64,000 nt of DNA from Oceaniferula marina (GTDB taxonomy: Bacteria > Verrucomicrobiota > Verrucomicrobiia > Verrucomicrobiales > Akkermansiaceae). Position numbers and translations under genes: made by a program. Of this stretch, positions 1-8,270 are shown one piece after another; positions within the stretch are counted from its first letter, which is position 1; every line of letters starts with the position of its first letter. The notes under the pieces are model-generated. The model saw only the letters and a program-made list of their open reading frames with translations, had not been told where the DNA came from and did not search any database. The stretch spans positions 310,001 through 374,000 of the forward strand of contig NZ_JACBAZ010000004.1 in NCBI RefSeq assembly GCF_013391475.1, written 5' to 3'.

Positions 1-149
1 AAGCAGCTGCATTCGCCGACGCATGGTCCACGGCTCTGATGCTCATGCCCACAGCTGAAATCGCGCAGACTCCGACGACAGAAAACCAACTCACCGCCGT
101 GCACCTCGAACAAGCCGACGGCTTACACCTGATCTCAGCCCAAGCCTAA
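1..149 (+). CDS. ApbE-like FAD:protein FMN transferase, C-terminal fragment
   Basis: Last 48 codons of a gene that enters from the left edge; codons begin at position 3 and the TAA is at 147-149. The segment AAFADAWSTALMLMP resembles the conserved 'ADA-STAL' region near the C-terminus of ApbE, the enzyme that covalently attaches FMN to Thr residues of exported redox proteins, and is followed by a short tail as in that family. The stop overlaps the stop of the convergent flippase-like gene. The call rests on this one motif; most of the protein lies outside the window, so it is tentative. Confidence 0.5.
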   Translation, partial: AAAFADAWSTALMLMPTAEIAQTPTTENQLTAVHLEQADGLHLISAQA

Positions 150-1174
150 GCACCACCTGATCGTTGCCGGATATCAGACCAGGACATCGTCCTACGATGC
201 AACACGAACACCCCGGCCAAAACCACCGTGATCACCTGCAAGGCATGCAGGACCAGTGAGTAGGCCATACCAAACTCCTCGGAGTATCCAAACAGGGCCA
301 AAGCCACCACGGTGCCAAGCTGAAAAGTCCCAATAAACCCTGGGGCCCCGGGTGCCGCCACAGCAAGAGCAATCATCACACACACACTGGCCCCCACCCA
401 CCAGGAATCATCAACCCCAAAACTCCATAACCCGAACTGATAGAGCATTACCAGACTCCCCCATAACGCTGTCGACCATAACACAGCCCAGGCCAAATCC
501 TTTAAACTCGAAATGCCTTTCAGCCCTGTCACAAACTCTTCCATCAGATCAACCAGCTTCGCCACAAACCGAGGAAAACGATGCCCCAAAAAGCGCTCCA
601 AGCAACGCTCGCCAACACGAATCATCCTCGCCCCTTGCACATAAACAACTAACACAAATAGCAATAAGCCCACACCACCCAACCCCATAACCCGAACACC
701 AAAAACCACCCAGTCCGGAACACTTGGCAGGCGACCGACACAGAAACCAAACAAAACCATCAAGGCAATCACATCAAACACCCGCTCAACCACAATGCTT
801 GCGAGCGCCGATGAAAAACGAATGGCTTGCCAACGGCTCATTACCCATGGCCGGACCAACTCCCCCACCCGCAAGGGCATCACAAAATTGGCAGCAAACC
901 CAACCAGACTGGCTTCAAGCAGACACGTTCGGCTAAAGCGCTCCCCCTTCGGCAGGAGATGCCTCCACCGTATGGCCCGAAACCAGAAGGTTAACAAGGT
1001 CATCCCGATCAATCCGGGCACAAATGCCCAACGGATTCTCCCCAGTTCGTTCACCAACAAAGACCAATCCAAGCGCCAAACCAATACCACCAGGATCAGC
1101 ACCCCCACAACGGTGCTCCCCCACACGGCCAGCCTCGCCCCCGTCCACTGATTGTTGTAACGATCTTTTTTCAT
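146..1174 (-). CDS. Flippase-like integral membrane protein (LPG synthase TM-domain family)
   Basis: 342 residues, almost entirely hydrophobic, with about eight predicted membrane segments beginning at residues 15-35. The early 'FRAIRWRHLLP' stretch and 'FVMPLRVGELVRPW' loop are typical of the lysylphosphatidylglycerol synthase transmembrane / flippase-like family (UPF0104). Members are the membrane half of MprF-type proteins or stand alone, probably moving a lipid or lipid-linked molecule across the inner membrane. There is no C-terminal aminoacyltransferase domain, so this is a stand-alone version and its substrate cannot be inferred. The ATG overlaps the TAA of a possible 71-codon frame upstream (TAATG), which suggests transcription with the upstream sulfatase gene. 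Family membership is fairly secure; function is not. Confidence 0.75.
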   Translation of the reverse strand: MKKDRYNNQWTGARLAVWGSTVVGVLILVVLVWRLDWSLLVNELGRIRWAFVPGLIGMTLLTFWFRAIRWRHLLPKGERFSRTCLLEASLVGFAANFVMPLRVGELVRPWVMSRWQAIRFSSALASIVVERVFDVIALMVLFGFCVGRLPSVPDWVVFGVRVMGLGGVGLLLFVLVVYVQGARMIRVGERCLERFLGHRFPRFVAKLVDLMEEFVTGLKGISSLKDLAWAVLWSTALWGSLVMLYQFGLWSFGVDDSWWVGASVCVMIALAVAAPGAPGFIGTFQLGTVVALALFGYSEEFGMAYSLVLHALQVITVVLAGVFVLHRRTMSWSDIRQRSGGA

Positions 1175-1389
1175 TATCCCTTGGCGACCATCAAATCCCC
1201 AGCTTTCAACCTAACACATCGTTCATCGCACGCTGAAATCAAGCTAGTGATACGCTGAGGGGGATCGTGTAAAATGTCAATCACACCCCAATCCGAATCG
1301 GGAGTTTCCTTGGAAGAAAACGTCGCGATGTTCCATGCTTCTTGAAAAGCAAAAGAACATCTCGGTGGGTTTGCAACATACTCAATCAT
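1174..1389 (-). CDS. Possible small ORF coupled between the sulfatase and flippase genes
   Basis: A 71-codon frame fills the gap between two minus-strand genes. Its ATG (1389-1387) overlaps the TGA of the sulfatase (ATGA), and its TAA (1176-1174) overlaps the ATG of the flippase gene (TAATG). Such double overlap is typical of translational coupling. The product has no signal peptide, no membrane segment and two Cys, and I recognise no family. The overlap could be coincidence, and no Shine-Dalgarno is evident. I give it as a low-confidence gene. Confidence 0.25.
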   Translation of the reverse strand: MIEYVANPPRCSFAFQEAWNIATFSSKETPDSDWGVIDILHDPPQRITSLISACDERCVRLKAGDLMVAKG

Positions 1390-4300
1390 TGCTGTCGCAC
1401 CCCGCTCCCATTGACAATGCTCTGAAGCTGAGCCGACATGTCATTTAAAATTTTCGCATAATCGGGGTCACCACTTCGATCATTATTTTCTGTCGGGTCC
1501 GTTGATAAATCGTAGAGCTTTCCTCCTGAGACGTACTTCATATCCCCGACCCGCAAGGCCTTGGATGATCCGGTATTATTCTGTTCCACCGTAAAGCCCA
1601 CACCCACCTGGTCATGTCCCAATAGGGCAGGCAGGGCACTTTGAGAATCAACGGCACTCCCCGAGGGCAGGTCCATCCCCAACAGTTCTGCAAACGACGC
1701 CATAAAATCCACCTGATTCATCAAGGCCGGGGAGACACCGGGCTCAATCTTTGCCGGCCACTTCACAATGAACGGAACCCGGGTGCCGCCCTCAAGAATA
1801 CTGTATTTTCCACCGCGCCACGGACCGGAACTATCGTGTCCCTGCGTGGCATCATCGCCCGAACCATCGGCATAACCATCGCCATAAACCGGACCATTGT
1901 CACTCGAAAGAATCACAATCGTATCTTCACTCAATCCCGCCTCTTCAAGCGCCTGAATGATTTGCCCGACGGTCCAATCAAATTGCACCATCGCATCCCC
2001 GCGCCACCCGAGGCTGGAAGAACCTTGAAATGCCTCATGAGGCGCGCGCGGCACGTGAATATCCTGAGACGCAAAGTAGAGAAAGAAGGGCGTTTGTTCA
2101 TCCTGAGCCGCAATGTATTGCTTCGCCTTTTCCAAAAAAACAAAGGCCTGAGTTTGGTCTTCCCAAAGGGCCTCGGCACCACCCGACATATAACCAATGC
2201 GACCCATGCCATTAATGAAGCTGTGGTTATGGCCGGAGTTGCTGTTATAGAGACGGTCAGCGGCGTCGGTTTCACTGTATTGCGGATACGATGTGCTGCC
2301 TGCCACATTGACCGCCGCATAGCTGCTATTGTGCACATAAACTGGGTCGAGAACCTTGCCGTCACCATCCCGGGAAAGTGGCGCTACCGTTAGAATCCCC
2401 GTTCCCGGATTAGCCACTTCATCGACAGCCTCCATGTAGTCGGCATTCACCAAATTACGCCCCTCCATATAAATGCAGGGAACGCGATCATTGGTCGTGG
2501 GCAGGATAAAAGAATAATCAAAACCGATGTCGAGCGGGCTAGGGCTGATGTCTCCATTCCACTGAATTTCATCTCCCCCTTCACCCATGCCGAGATGCCA
2601 CTTCCCCACCACGGCCGTTCGATAGCCCGCGTCTTTGAACATATCCGGCAGAGTATACATGTCTTGAGGAATCGAAAGCTTTCCCGTTGGTTTGATGATC
2701 CCCACTCCGTATCTGAAAGCAAACACACCTGTCAGCATCGAAAATCGTGACGGCGAACAAGTCGAAGCCGAACAATGACCATCGGTAAAACGGATTCCTT
2801 GCGATGCCAACGTGTCAATATGCGGGGTTTCAATTTTACTATCAGGGTTATAGGCCTTCACATCACCGTATCCCACATCATCACCATAAATAAAAACCAC
2901 ATTCGGTTGCTTTTCCCTGGCTGGGCCACGACCGAGGATCACCGTCCGATAAAAATAGCGGATTCCGTTCGAGTCAGCATCTATCAGGTCAAGCAGTCCG
3001 TGGTACTTGGGAGTCACCGGTTCTCCAACGGCTTGCCACGACCCAGGATCAAGGGACGAGCTACGCTGCAACTGGTAGCGCCGCCCCGCCATCGCATCAA
3101 CGGTCAGAATAAAAGTATTGTTCGCATCATCATATCGATAAGCAACAGGAGCAATGCCACGCTGGGCATTCGTCCAAGGTGAGGCAGCGACATGTTCTTC
3201 AAAATCAGTCGAGCCATCACCATCGTAATCACCGCGCGACTGATAAATGGCAGCCACCCCGGCTTCATCCAACAAGGAAGAAAACACGCGAACATCATCA
3301 AGATGCCCGTTGAAGAACCCGCCCCCGGCACGAAGAGCCCCCAAACACACATCGATACCTGAACTTCTCGGGCCAGACTCGGCCTGGGTCTCGGATTCCA
3401 ACACACCGTCAACAAACAAGCGAATGACACCGCTGATCGAATGTCGCTGCACACAGACTTGATGCCACCGGCCATCGTTGACTACGGATTGACTCTGCAA
3501 TGTCGTATCGGCTACGCCAAAAGCGACCCGGTGGCCCAACTGGACCACCCCCCAGCCGGATGCCCCAGCACCATCCTCGCTGGCATCCACAAGCCCCACG
3601 CCCTGGCCCCACTGCGACCCTGAACTTGCCGTCCCGGTGGTTAGCATCCAAAAGCTCAAGGTAAAGTCCTTCTGAAAAATATTTGGAATGCTTACGCTGG
3701 CGTCGATACCATTGAAAAAAGCACACTTCTCATCAATCCCACCGTCCAGGTATGTTTCGGCATTTTGCCACAGCCCGTCATGCACCGGGGCTAACAATGA
3801 ATAATCGAGCACATCCCCCTCCATCGGATAATAGGCCACCAAATCATCTGCAAGCAAAGAAATATACTCGGGGGCATCATCCGTGGTCACGGTGAGTTCC
3901 ACTTCATCGACGCGAGCGAACTCACCCATTGACGACGCCCCACGCAAAAATTGCAGCCACACTTTTTTCCCCTCATGCACGGCGTCCCCCCCCTCAATGT
4001 CTGAGATAGCGGCCGATTGATATCCCGCACCATTGGCAAAGCCGCTCACCGTACCACTGGCGATTTGATTCAAGGTCCCTGATACCGTATCATCACTACT
4101 GGTAAACAAGCGCCATTTCACCTGATCCCCCGCATCCCAACCACTTTTTGGCAACCACTTGAAGGACAAATCAAATTGATCCCCAGGAAGCACAGTATGC
4201 GATGTCATCACAGATGCAGCCAGATTGGGTTGCCCACTCGATTGGCCAATAACCAAAGACCATTCCCCAACAAACGCGTTATCCTGTTTCCGCTGGGTTT

Positions 4301-4460
4301 CACCACCAAAACCCGTCAGCCACCCGGCAATCGAAATATTGCCCGAACCTTCTTCAAAACTGGCATTCCCCTGACGGTTATCAATCAAGCTAACGCGCAC
4401 GGGTTCAGCGAATGCCAAGACATGAACCACAAGCAATGAAATGACAACATGGGAAGTCAT
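1386..4460 (-). CDS. Secreted modular arylsulfatase (CBM-like + LamG + S1 sulfatase)
   Basis: 1024 residues with an N-terminal signal peptide (about 1-18). Order of parts: a carbohydrate-binding-like jelly roll (about 25-195, 'NASFEEG' start and 'EFARVDEVELTV' end); a LamG/concanavalin-like domain (about 210-405); a short Asp-rich TSP3-like stretch ('YDGDGSTDFEE'); a 'QLQRSSSLDPGSW...RYFYRT' module; then a type I sulfatase domain from about 517 to the end. The sulfatase part has the N-terminal metal site 'VVFIYGDDVGYGD' and the sulfatase signature CSPSR with the formylglycine Cys near residue 568, plus 'GKWHLGMG'. It should hydrolyse sulfate esters outside the cytoplasm after Cys maturation. 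The first module is homologous to two modules in the double sulfatase downstream. The substrate cannot be read from the sequence; sulfated glycans are the likely class. Confidence 0.9.
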   Translation of the reverse strand: MTSHVVISLLVVHVLAFAEPVRVSLIDNRQGNASFEEGSGNISIAGWLTGFGGETQRKQDNAFVGEWSLVIGQSSGQPNLAASVMTSHTVLPGDQFDLSFKWLPKSGWDAGDQVKWRLFTSSDDTVSGTLNQIASGTVSGFANGAGYQSAAISDIEGGDAVHEGKKVWLQFLRGASSMGEFARVDEVELTVTTDDAPEYISLLADDLVAYYPMEGDVLDYSLLAPVHDGLWQNAETYLDGGIDEKCAFFNGIDASVSIPNIFQKDFTLSFWMLTTGTASSGSQWGQGVGLVDASEDGAGASGWGVVQLGHRVAFGVADTTLQSQSVVNDGRWHQVCVQRHSISGVIRLFVDGVLESETQAESGPRSSGIDVCLGALRAGGGFFNGHLDDVRVFSSLLDEAGVAAIYQSRGDYDGDGSTDFEEHVAASPWTNAQRGIAPVAYRYDDANNTFILTVDAMAGRRYQLQRSSSLDPGSWQAVGEPVTPKYHGLLDLIDADSNGIRYFYRTVILGRGPAREKQPNVVFIYGDDVGYGDVKAYNPDSKIETPHIDTLASQGIRFTDGHCSASTCSPSRFSMLTGVFAFRYGVGIIKPTGKLSIPQDMYTLPDMFKDAGYRTAVVGKWHLGMGEGGDEIQWNGDISPSPLDIGFDYSFILPTTNDRVPCIYMEGRNLVNADYMEAVDEVANPGTGILTVAPLSRDGDGKVLDPVYVHNSSYAAVNVAGSTSYPQYSETDAADRLYNSNSGHNHSFINGMGRIGYMSGGAEALWEDQTQAFVFLEKAKQYIAAQDEQTPFFLYFASQDIHVPRAPHEAFQGSSSLGWRGDAMVQFDWTVGQIIQALEEAGLSEDTIVILSSDNGPVYGDGYADGSGDDATQGHDSSGPWRGGKYSILEGGTRVPFIVKWPAKIEPGVSPALMNQVDFMASFAELLGMDLPSGSAVDSQSALPALLGHDQVGVGFTVEQNNTGSSKALRVGDMKYVSGGKLYDLSTDPTENNDRSGDPDYAKILNDMSAQLQSIVNGSGVRQQ

Positions 4461-4608
4461 AGGTTTAGATTAAAATGGATATGCCTCACCGAGCATGATT
4501 TCGCAGTGGCTTATACACGCAATGAAACAGAATCAAAAGCAAAGAGATGCGAGTTCTCTCTATTTCGTGTCCAGCCTACTCACGGCCATGTTGATAAAAA
4601 TGAAAAGA

Positions 4609-5487
4609 TTACCGCACCCACTTGGCAAACGCTTTCGGTGCTACCCCTTGGATGCGTGTGAACCAACGCCTGAAGTTGGAGATGTCGGCAAACCCAAGCT
4701 CGGCAGCGACCTCTTTAATCCGGGCGTCTGGACGGCTCAAAGCCCAGCGGGCAAACTGAATCCGTCGCTTTTCAAAAACCACACGAGGGCTGCAATTGAT
4801 TTCCATCTGATAGAGGCGCTCCAACTGACGTCTGCTTAAACCAACGGCTGCGGCCAGATCATCCACCGAAATTTTCTCATCCAGGTTGTGATCATTCAAG
4901 ATGCGCTGGGCCTCGAGAAAGCGCGCATCGGCAGCGTCGGGTATCGTCGTTGACACACCCTGTTCTTCCATCACTTGGGCAAAACAATCCATCCACCCCA
5001 GCAGAACCTCTTGAAAAGCCAGCCAATCGCGGAAGGAAACCTCATGAGCACCCAAATACCAACTCTTCATTGTCACCCGACTAGCCACAGCGTCCACCAC
5101 TCTGCGAGCTTCAATCTCCAACCGAGGGCAGTCTCCGGCTTCCAGCAACATGGTCTTATTCATCGGAAAAAGATGCTGCCCCGAGTCCCACTTCGCTGAA
5201 AACGTAACAGAAATAAAATGCAGAGGACCTTGAAAACTCTGCTGGCGGAGCTTGGGTGGTGGGATCAACCACTCCCCCGGACCCGCCGTCACTGGTCCAT
5301 TGCCGTCATCAACCATGGCGGAACCACCCAAAATCAACCACGCGCTGTTCTCATCAGAGTCCAAGGTGATACTCATACTTTGAGCACTCTCCACGGATAG
5401 TTTACGCTCGGAAGCCCAGAGTAGGCGAGGAGTCAAGCCTAGCCATCTTTGGTATGAAACCCGAGAAGCCATGTCAAAATCAGCCAT
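4609..5487 (-). CDS. AraC-family transcriptional regulator
   Basis: 292 residues. The N-terminal 170 residues form a cupin-like sensor region ('GPGEWLIPPPKLRQQSF'). The C-terminal 100 residues are a typical AraC double helix-turn-helix: 'ISVDDLAAAVGLSRRQLERLYQ' region for the first and 'IKEVAAELGFADISNFRRWF' region for the second, ending 'GVAPKAFAKWVR'. Proteins with this layout usually activate a nearby gene on sensing a sugar. The gene is divergent from the 800-residue secreted protein at 5587, and 100 bp between them hold two direct repeats 21 bp apart that fit an AraC binding site. Likely targets are that gene, the double sulfatase after it, and perhaps the sulfatase downstream on its own strand. 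The ATG at 5487 gives a complete sensor domain. Confidence 0.92.
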   Translation of the reverse strand: MADFDMASRVSYQRWLGLTPRLLWASERKLSVESAQSMSITLDSDENSAWLILGGSAMVDDGNGPVTAGPGEWLIPPPKLRQQSFQGPLHFISVTFSAKWDSGQHLFPMNKTMLLEAGDCPRLEIEARRVVDAVASRVTMKSWYLGAHEVSFRDWLAFQEVLLGWMDCFAQVMEEQGVSTTIPDAADARFLEAQRILNDHNLDEKISVDDLAAAVGLSRRQLERLYQMEINCSPRVVFEKRRIQFARWALSRPDARIKEVAAELGFADISNFRRWFTRIQGVAPKAFAKWVR

Positions 5488-5523
5488 GAACTAAAACTAG
5501 ACAAATCAATGATTCGAGTAAAG

Positions 5524-5556
5524 CAATGTCGTAAATCGACCACTCATTGTCGTTAA
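5524..5556. promoter_or_regulatory. Putative AraC-type operator: two direct repeats 21 bp apart
   Basis: CAATGTCGTAAA (5524-5535) and CATTGTCGTTAA (5545-5556) match at 10 of 12 positions and start exactly 21 bp apart, two helical turns. Direct repeats with about this spacing are the usual binding sites of AraC-family dimers. They sit in the intergenic region between the AraC-family gene and the divergent secreted-protein gene. Assignment to this regulator is inference. Confidence 0.5.
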
Positions 5557-5586
5557 CCAGCAGGTTCTTTTTACGTATAAGGGAAT

Positions 5587-7989
5587 ATGCGATTATCATC
5601 CACTCGACTGCTCACCCTTGCCAGCGCTGCGGCCCTGCCACTGTCCCTGCATGCCGAAGATCATCCACAGATTTCCGGGGTCTTTCCCCACTTGGCACAC
5701 ACCAACGAGGAACGCGAGGTAGGAATTGGAGCCGTGGTTCCATGGGCAGGCTCACTCTGGACCAACACCTATGGTCCACACCTTCCTCATGGCTCAACAG
5801 ACAAGCTGCGCCAGATTGATATGAACTGGAATGTCATCGAACGACCGGAATCCGTCGGAGGCACCCCGGCCAACCGCATGATCCACCCAGAAACCAAGCA
5901 ACTTTGTATCGGCCACCATGTGATCGATCAACATGGCAGGGTGCGCACTATTGACCCGAAACATACCATGCCGGGCCGCATCACCGCCAACGCCCGCCAC
6001 TTGAGCGACCCCAAAAACAAAATCTACTACATCACCATGGAAGATGGCGTCTATGAAGTAGACTTGCACAGTCTCGAGGTCAATGACATCGTCCGGGATC
6101 CCATCAATATTTCCAAAACCCACTTGCCCGGCTATCACAGCAAGGGCGCTTACACTGGCTCCGGTCGCATGGTCATGTCGAACAACGGCGAACCAAACAA
6201 CACCGCACCGTCGGGTTGTCTGGCATCCTGGGACGGGAAGGACTGGACAGTCGTTGCCCGCAACCAATTCACCGAGGTGACCGGCCCCGGAGGAATTTCA
6301 GGAAACAACCCAGACGATGACCGGGTGTGGTCGGTAGGCTGGGATGCCAAGTCCCTTCGGCTCTTCCTGCTCGAGGACGGAACCTGGCACACATTCCGCC
6401 TCCCCAAGGGTTCCTACACCCACGATTCCAACCACGGCTGGAACACCGAGTGGCCACGCATCCGGAAGGTTAAGGAGGATCTCACCCTGATGCACATGCA
6501 CGGGCTATTCTTCGATTTCCCTCAGACGTTTTCTGCATCAAATTACGGAGGTATTCACCCCATCTGCACCTATGTCAAAATGCCTGTGGATTACGCATGG
6601 TTCAACGGCAAGCTCGTCATGGGAAAAGACGATGCCTCGATGTTCGACAATGCCTTTGTGAAACAGTCCCAGTCCAACCTATGGGTCGGAGACCTGAAAG
6701 ATCTGGAAAGCTGGGGACCAAAAAGCGGCTTTGGCGGTGTGTGGCTGCGTGAGAACTTTGATCTCGGAGAAACATCTGAACCCTTTTTCATCGGAGGATT
6801 TAAACACGCCACCCTTCACCTCCAACACCAGGGAGGCTTTGAGTTCCCGGTGGAAATCCAAGTTGACCGCAAAGGCAATGGAAAATGGGAAAGCTACCGG
6901 ACCGTCACCACCGACAAAACCAACGGCTACACATACCACATCCTATCTGACCTGGACGCACAGTGGGTCCGGCTCGTTGCCAAAGGTGCAGCCCATCATA
7001 TCACAGCCTACTTCCAACTCAGCAGCCCCTATCCTGAGATCAAAGACCAAAAACTCTTTTCTGCACTCGCAGCAATCACAACACCGGCCCCGGAAGGAGC
7101 CCTACTGCAGCTCCCGAAAGGACGGGAGATGAAACTCAACGCCTTCACAAAATCCGGTCTTATCCAAGTGGATGGCCAACTCAAAGCAGCGCCGAAAAAA
7201 AACACCACAAGCGACGCAAAAACAGCTAGGGCCATTGCGATCAAAAACGACACCCGCGTAGGAGCCGATAAGGCCTCCGCTTTTGTCCAATTCAAAGACG
7301 CCGATGGGCGGGACATGACGCTACGCCTCCCCCGCGGCCACGATTCCTTTGACGCAACACTTGGAAAAACCCGCCACATCCGGGAGATCGTCACCGAGCG
7401 AACCACCATGAATCTCCACGGTACCTTCTACGAGCTCCCACGCCCCAAACCCGGCAAATTTCTCAACTTCTGGCAGATGAAACCCATCGCCAGCCACAGC
7501 AAACACATCCACGACTTCTGCAGTTGGCGAGGTATGCTCGTCCTATCCGGGGCCAAGACCGGCAGCACCTCCCCCAGACACATTGCCCTGAACGCCTCAA
7601 GCAGCCTGTGGCTCGGCGAGATAGACGACCTCTGGAAACTCGGAAAACCTACCGGCCAAGGCGGTCCGTGGCTGAACACCAGCGTCGAAGCCGGACAAGC
7701 CTCGGACCCGTATCTCATGCTCGGATACGAACACAAAAAACTCAACCTGAGCCACAACAGCCACAAACCCGTGAGCTTCGACATCGAAGTGGATTTCCTC
7801 GGCACAGGTGAGTTCGCCCACTACGCCACCTTGGTCGTTCCGTCAGGCAAGAACATAAGCCACCTCTTCCCTTCGGGTTTTGCCGCCCACTGGGCACGTA
7901 TTACCTCCAAGGCCAACACCACGGCCAGTGCCCAATTCAACTATGCATCAAGCACCCCGCATCCACCAGAGCAACCTTCACGGCCCTGA
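5587..7989 (+). CDS. Large secreted protein with internal duplication, function unknown
   Basis: 800 residues with a signal peptide (about 1-23, ending SLHA). I do not recognise a characterised family. The early part looks propeller-like, with short beta-rich blocks such as 'KIYYITMEDGVYEVDLHSLEV'. The sequence then falls into two related halves: 'MHMHGLFFDFP...SNLWVGDLKDL...GGVWL' (about 300-480) recurs as 'MNLHGTFYELP...SSLWLGEIDDL...GGPWL' (about 600-770). Each half ends in a beta-rich region ('ITAYFQLSSPYP' and 'ASAQFNYASSTP'). No catalytic signature was found. Its position, divergent from an AraC regulator and upstream of a double sulfatase, suggests a role in binding or breaking down an extracellular polysaccharide, which is inference only. 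The ATG at 5587 gives a good signal peptide; no Shine-Dalgarno is obvious, though 'AAGGG' lies just upstream. Confidence 0.85.
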   Translation: MRLSSTRLLTLASAAALPLSLHAEDHPQISGVFPHLAHTNEEREVGIGAVVPWAGSLWTNTYGPHLPHGSTDKLRQIDMNWNVIERPESVGGTPANRMIHPETKQLCIGHHVIDQHGRVRTIDPKHTMPGRITANARHLSDPKNKIYYITMEDGVYEVDLHSLEVNDIVRDPINISKTHLPGYHSKGAYTGSGRMVMSNNGEPNNTAPSGCLASWDGKDWTVVARNQFTEVTGPGGISGNNPDDDRVWSVGWDAKSLRLFLLEDGTWHTFRLPKGSYTHDSNHGWNTEWPRIRKVKEDLTLMHMHGLFFDFPQTFSASNYGGIHPICTYVKMPVDYAWFNGKLVMGKDDASMFDNAFVKQSQSNLWVGDLKDLESWGPKSGFGGVWLRENFDLGETSEPFFIGGFKHATLHLQHQGGFEFPVEIQVDRKGNGKWESYRTVTTDKTNGYTYHILSDLDAQWVRLVAKGAAHHITAYFQLSSPYPEIKDQKLFSALAAITTPAPEGALLQLPKGREMKLNAFTKSGLIQVDGQLKAAPKKNTTSDAKTARAIAIKNDTRVGADKASAFVQFKDADGRDMTLRLPRGHDSFDATLGKTRHIREIVTERTTMNLHGTFYELPRPKPGKFLNFWQMKPIASHSKHIHDFCSWRGMLVLSGAKTGSTSPRHIALNASSSLWLGEIDDLWKLGKPTGQGGPWLNTSVEAGQASDPYLMLGYEHKKLNLSHNSHKPVSFDIEVDFLGTGEFAHYATLVVPSGKNISHLFPSGFAAHWARITSKANTTASAQFNYASSTPHPPEQPSRP

Positions 7990-8270
7990 ACATACCATCC
8001 TCAGAACCAAGTAATAAAATGCTCACTTTTCTGTGACCAAACATGAGTCTCTCGGAATAGATAAGCAAGGCTGCCATCGATCTCTCGCGAATCATCTACC
8101 TCACCCGTATTTGGATTCCAGGGAACCAATCAAGAAGCCCTGATTATCAAGCTCAATCCTACAAATTCATCCAGTGGACGGCCATAGACCAAACCGCTGT
8201 ATGTTACGGGTGTTGAGTTAAAAACAACACCTCCTTGGCCGTTCTGGCCCCGATCCGAATGCTCACCATC

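Noticed and set aside
1641-2393. 250-codon plus-strand frame opposite the first sulfatase
   Set aside because: It lies wholly inside a clear sulfatase gene, and the composition is that of an antisense reading.
8001-8240. Apparent minus-strand coding remnant with one internal TGA
   Set aside because: The frame reads plausibly on both sides of the stop, but no similarity to a known protein was recognised and the region is only 240 bp.
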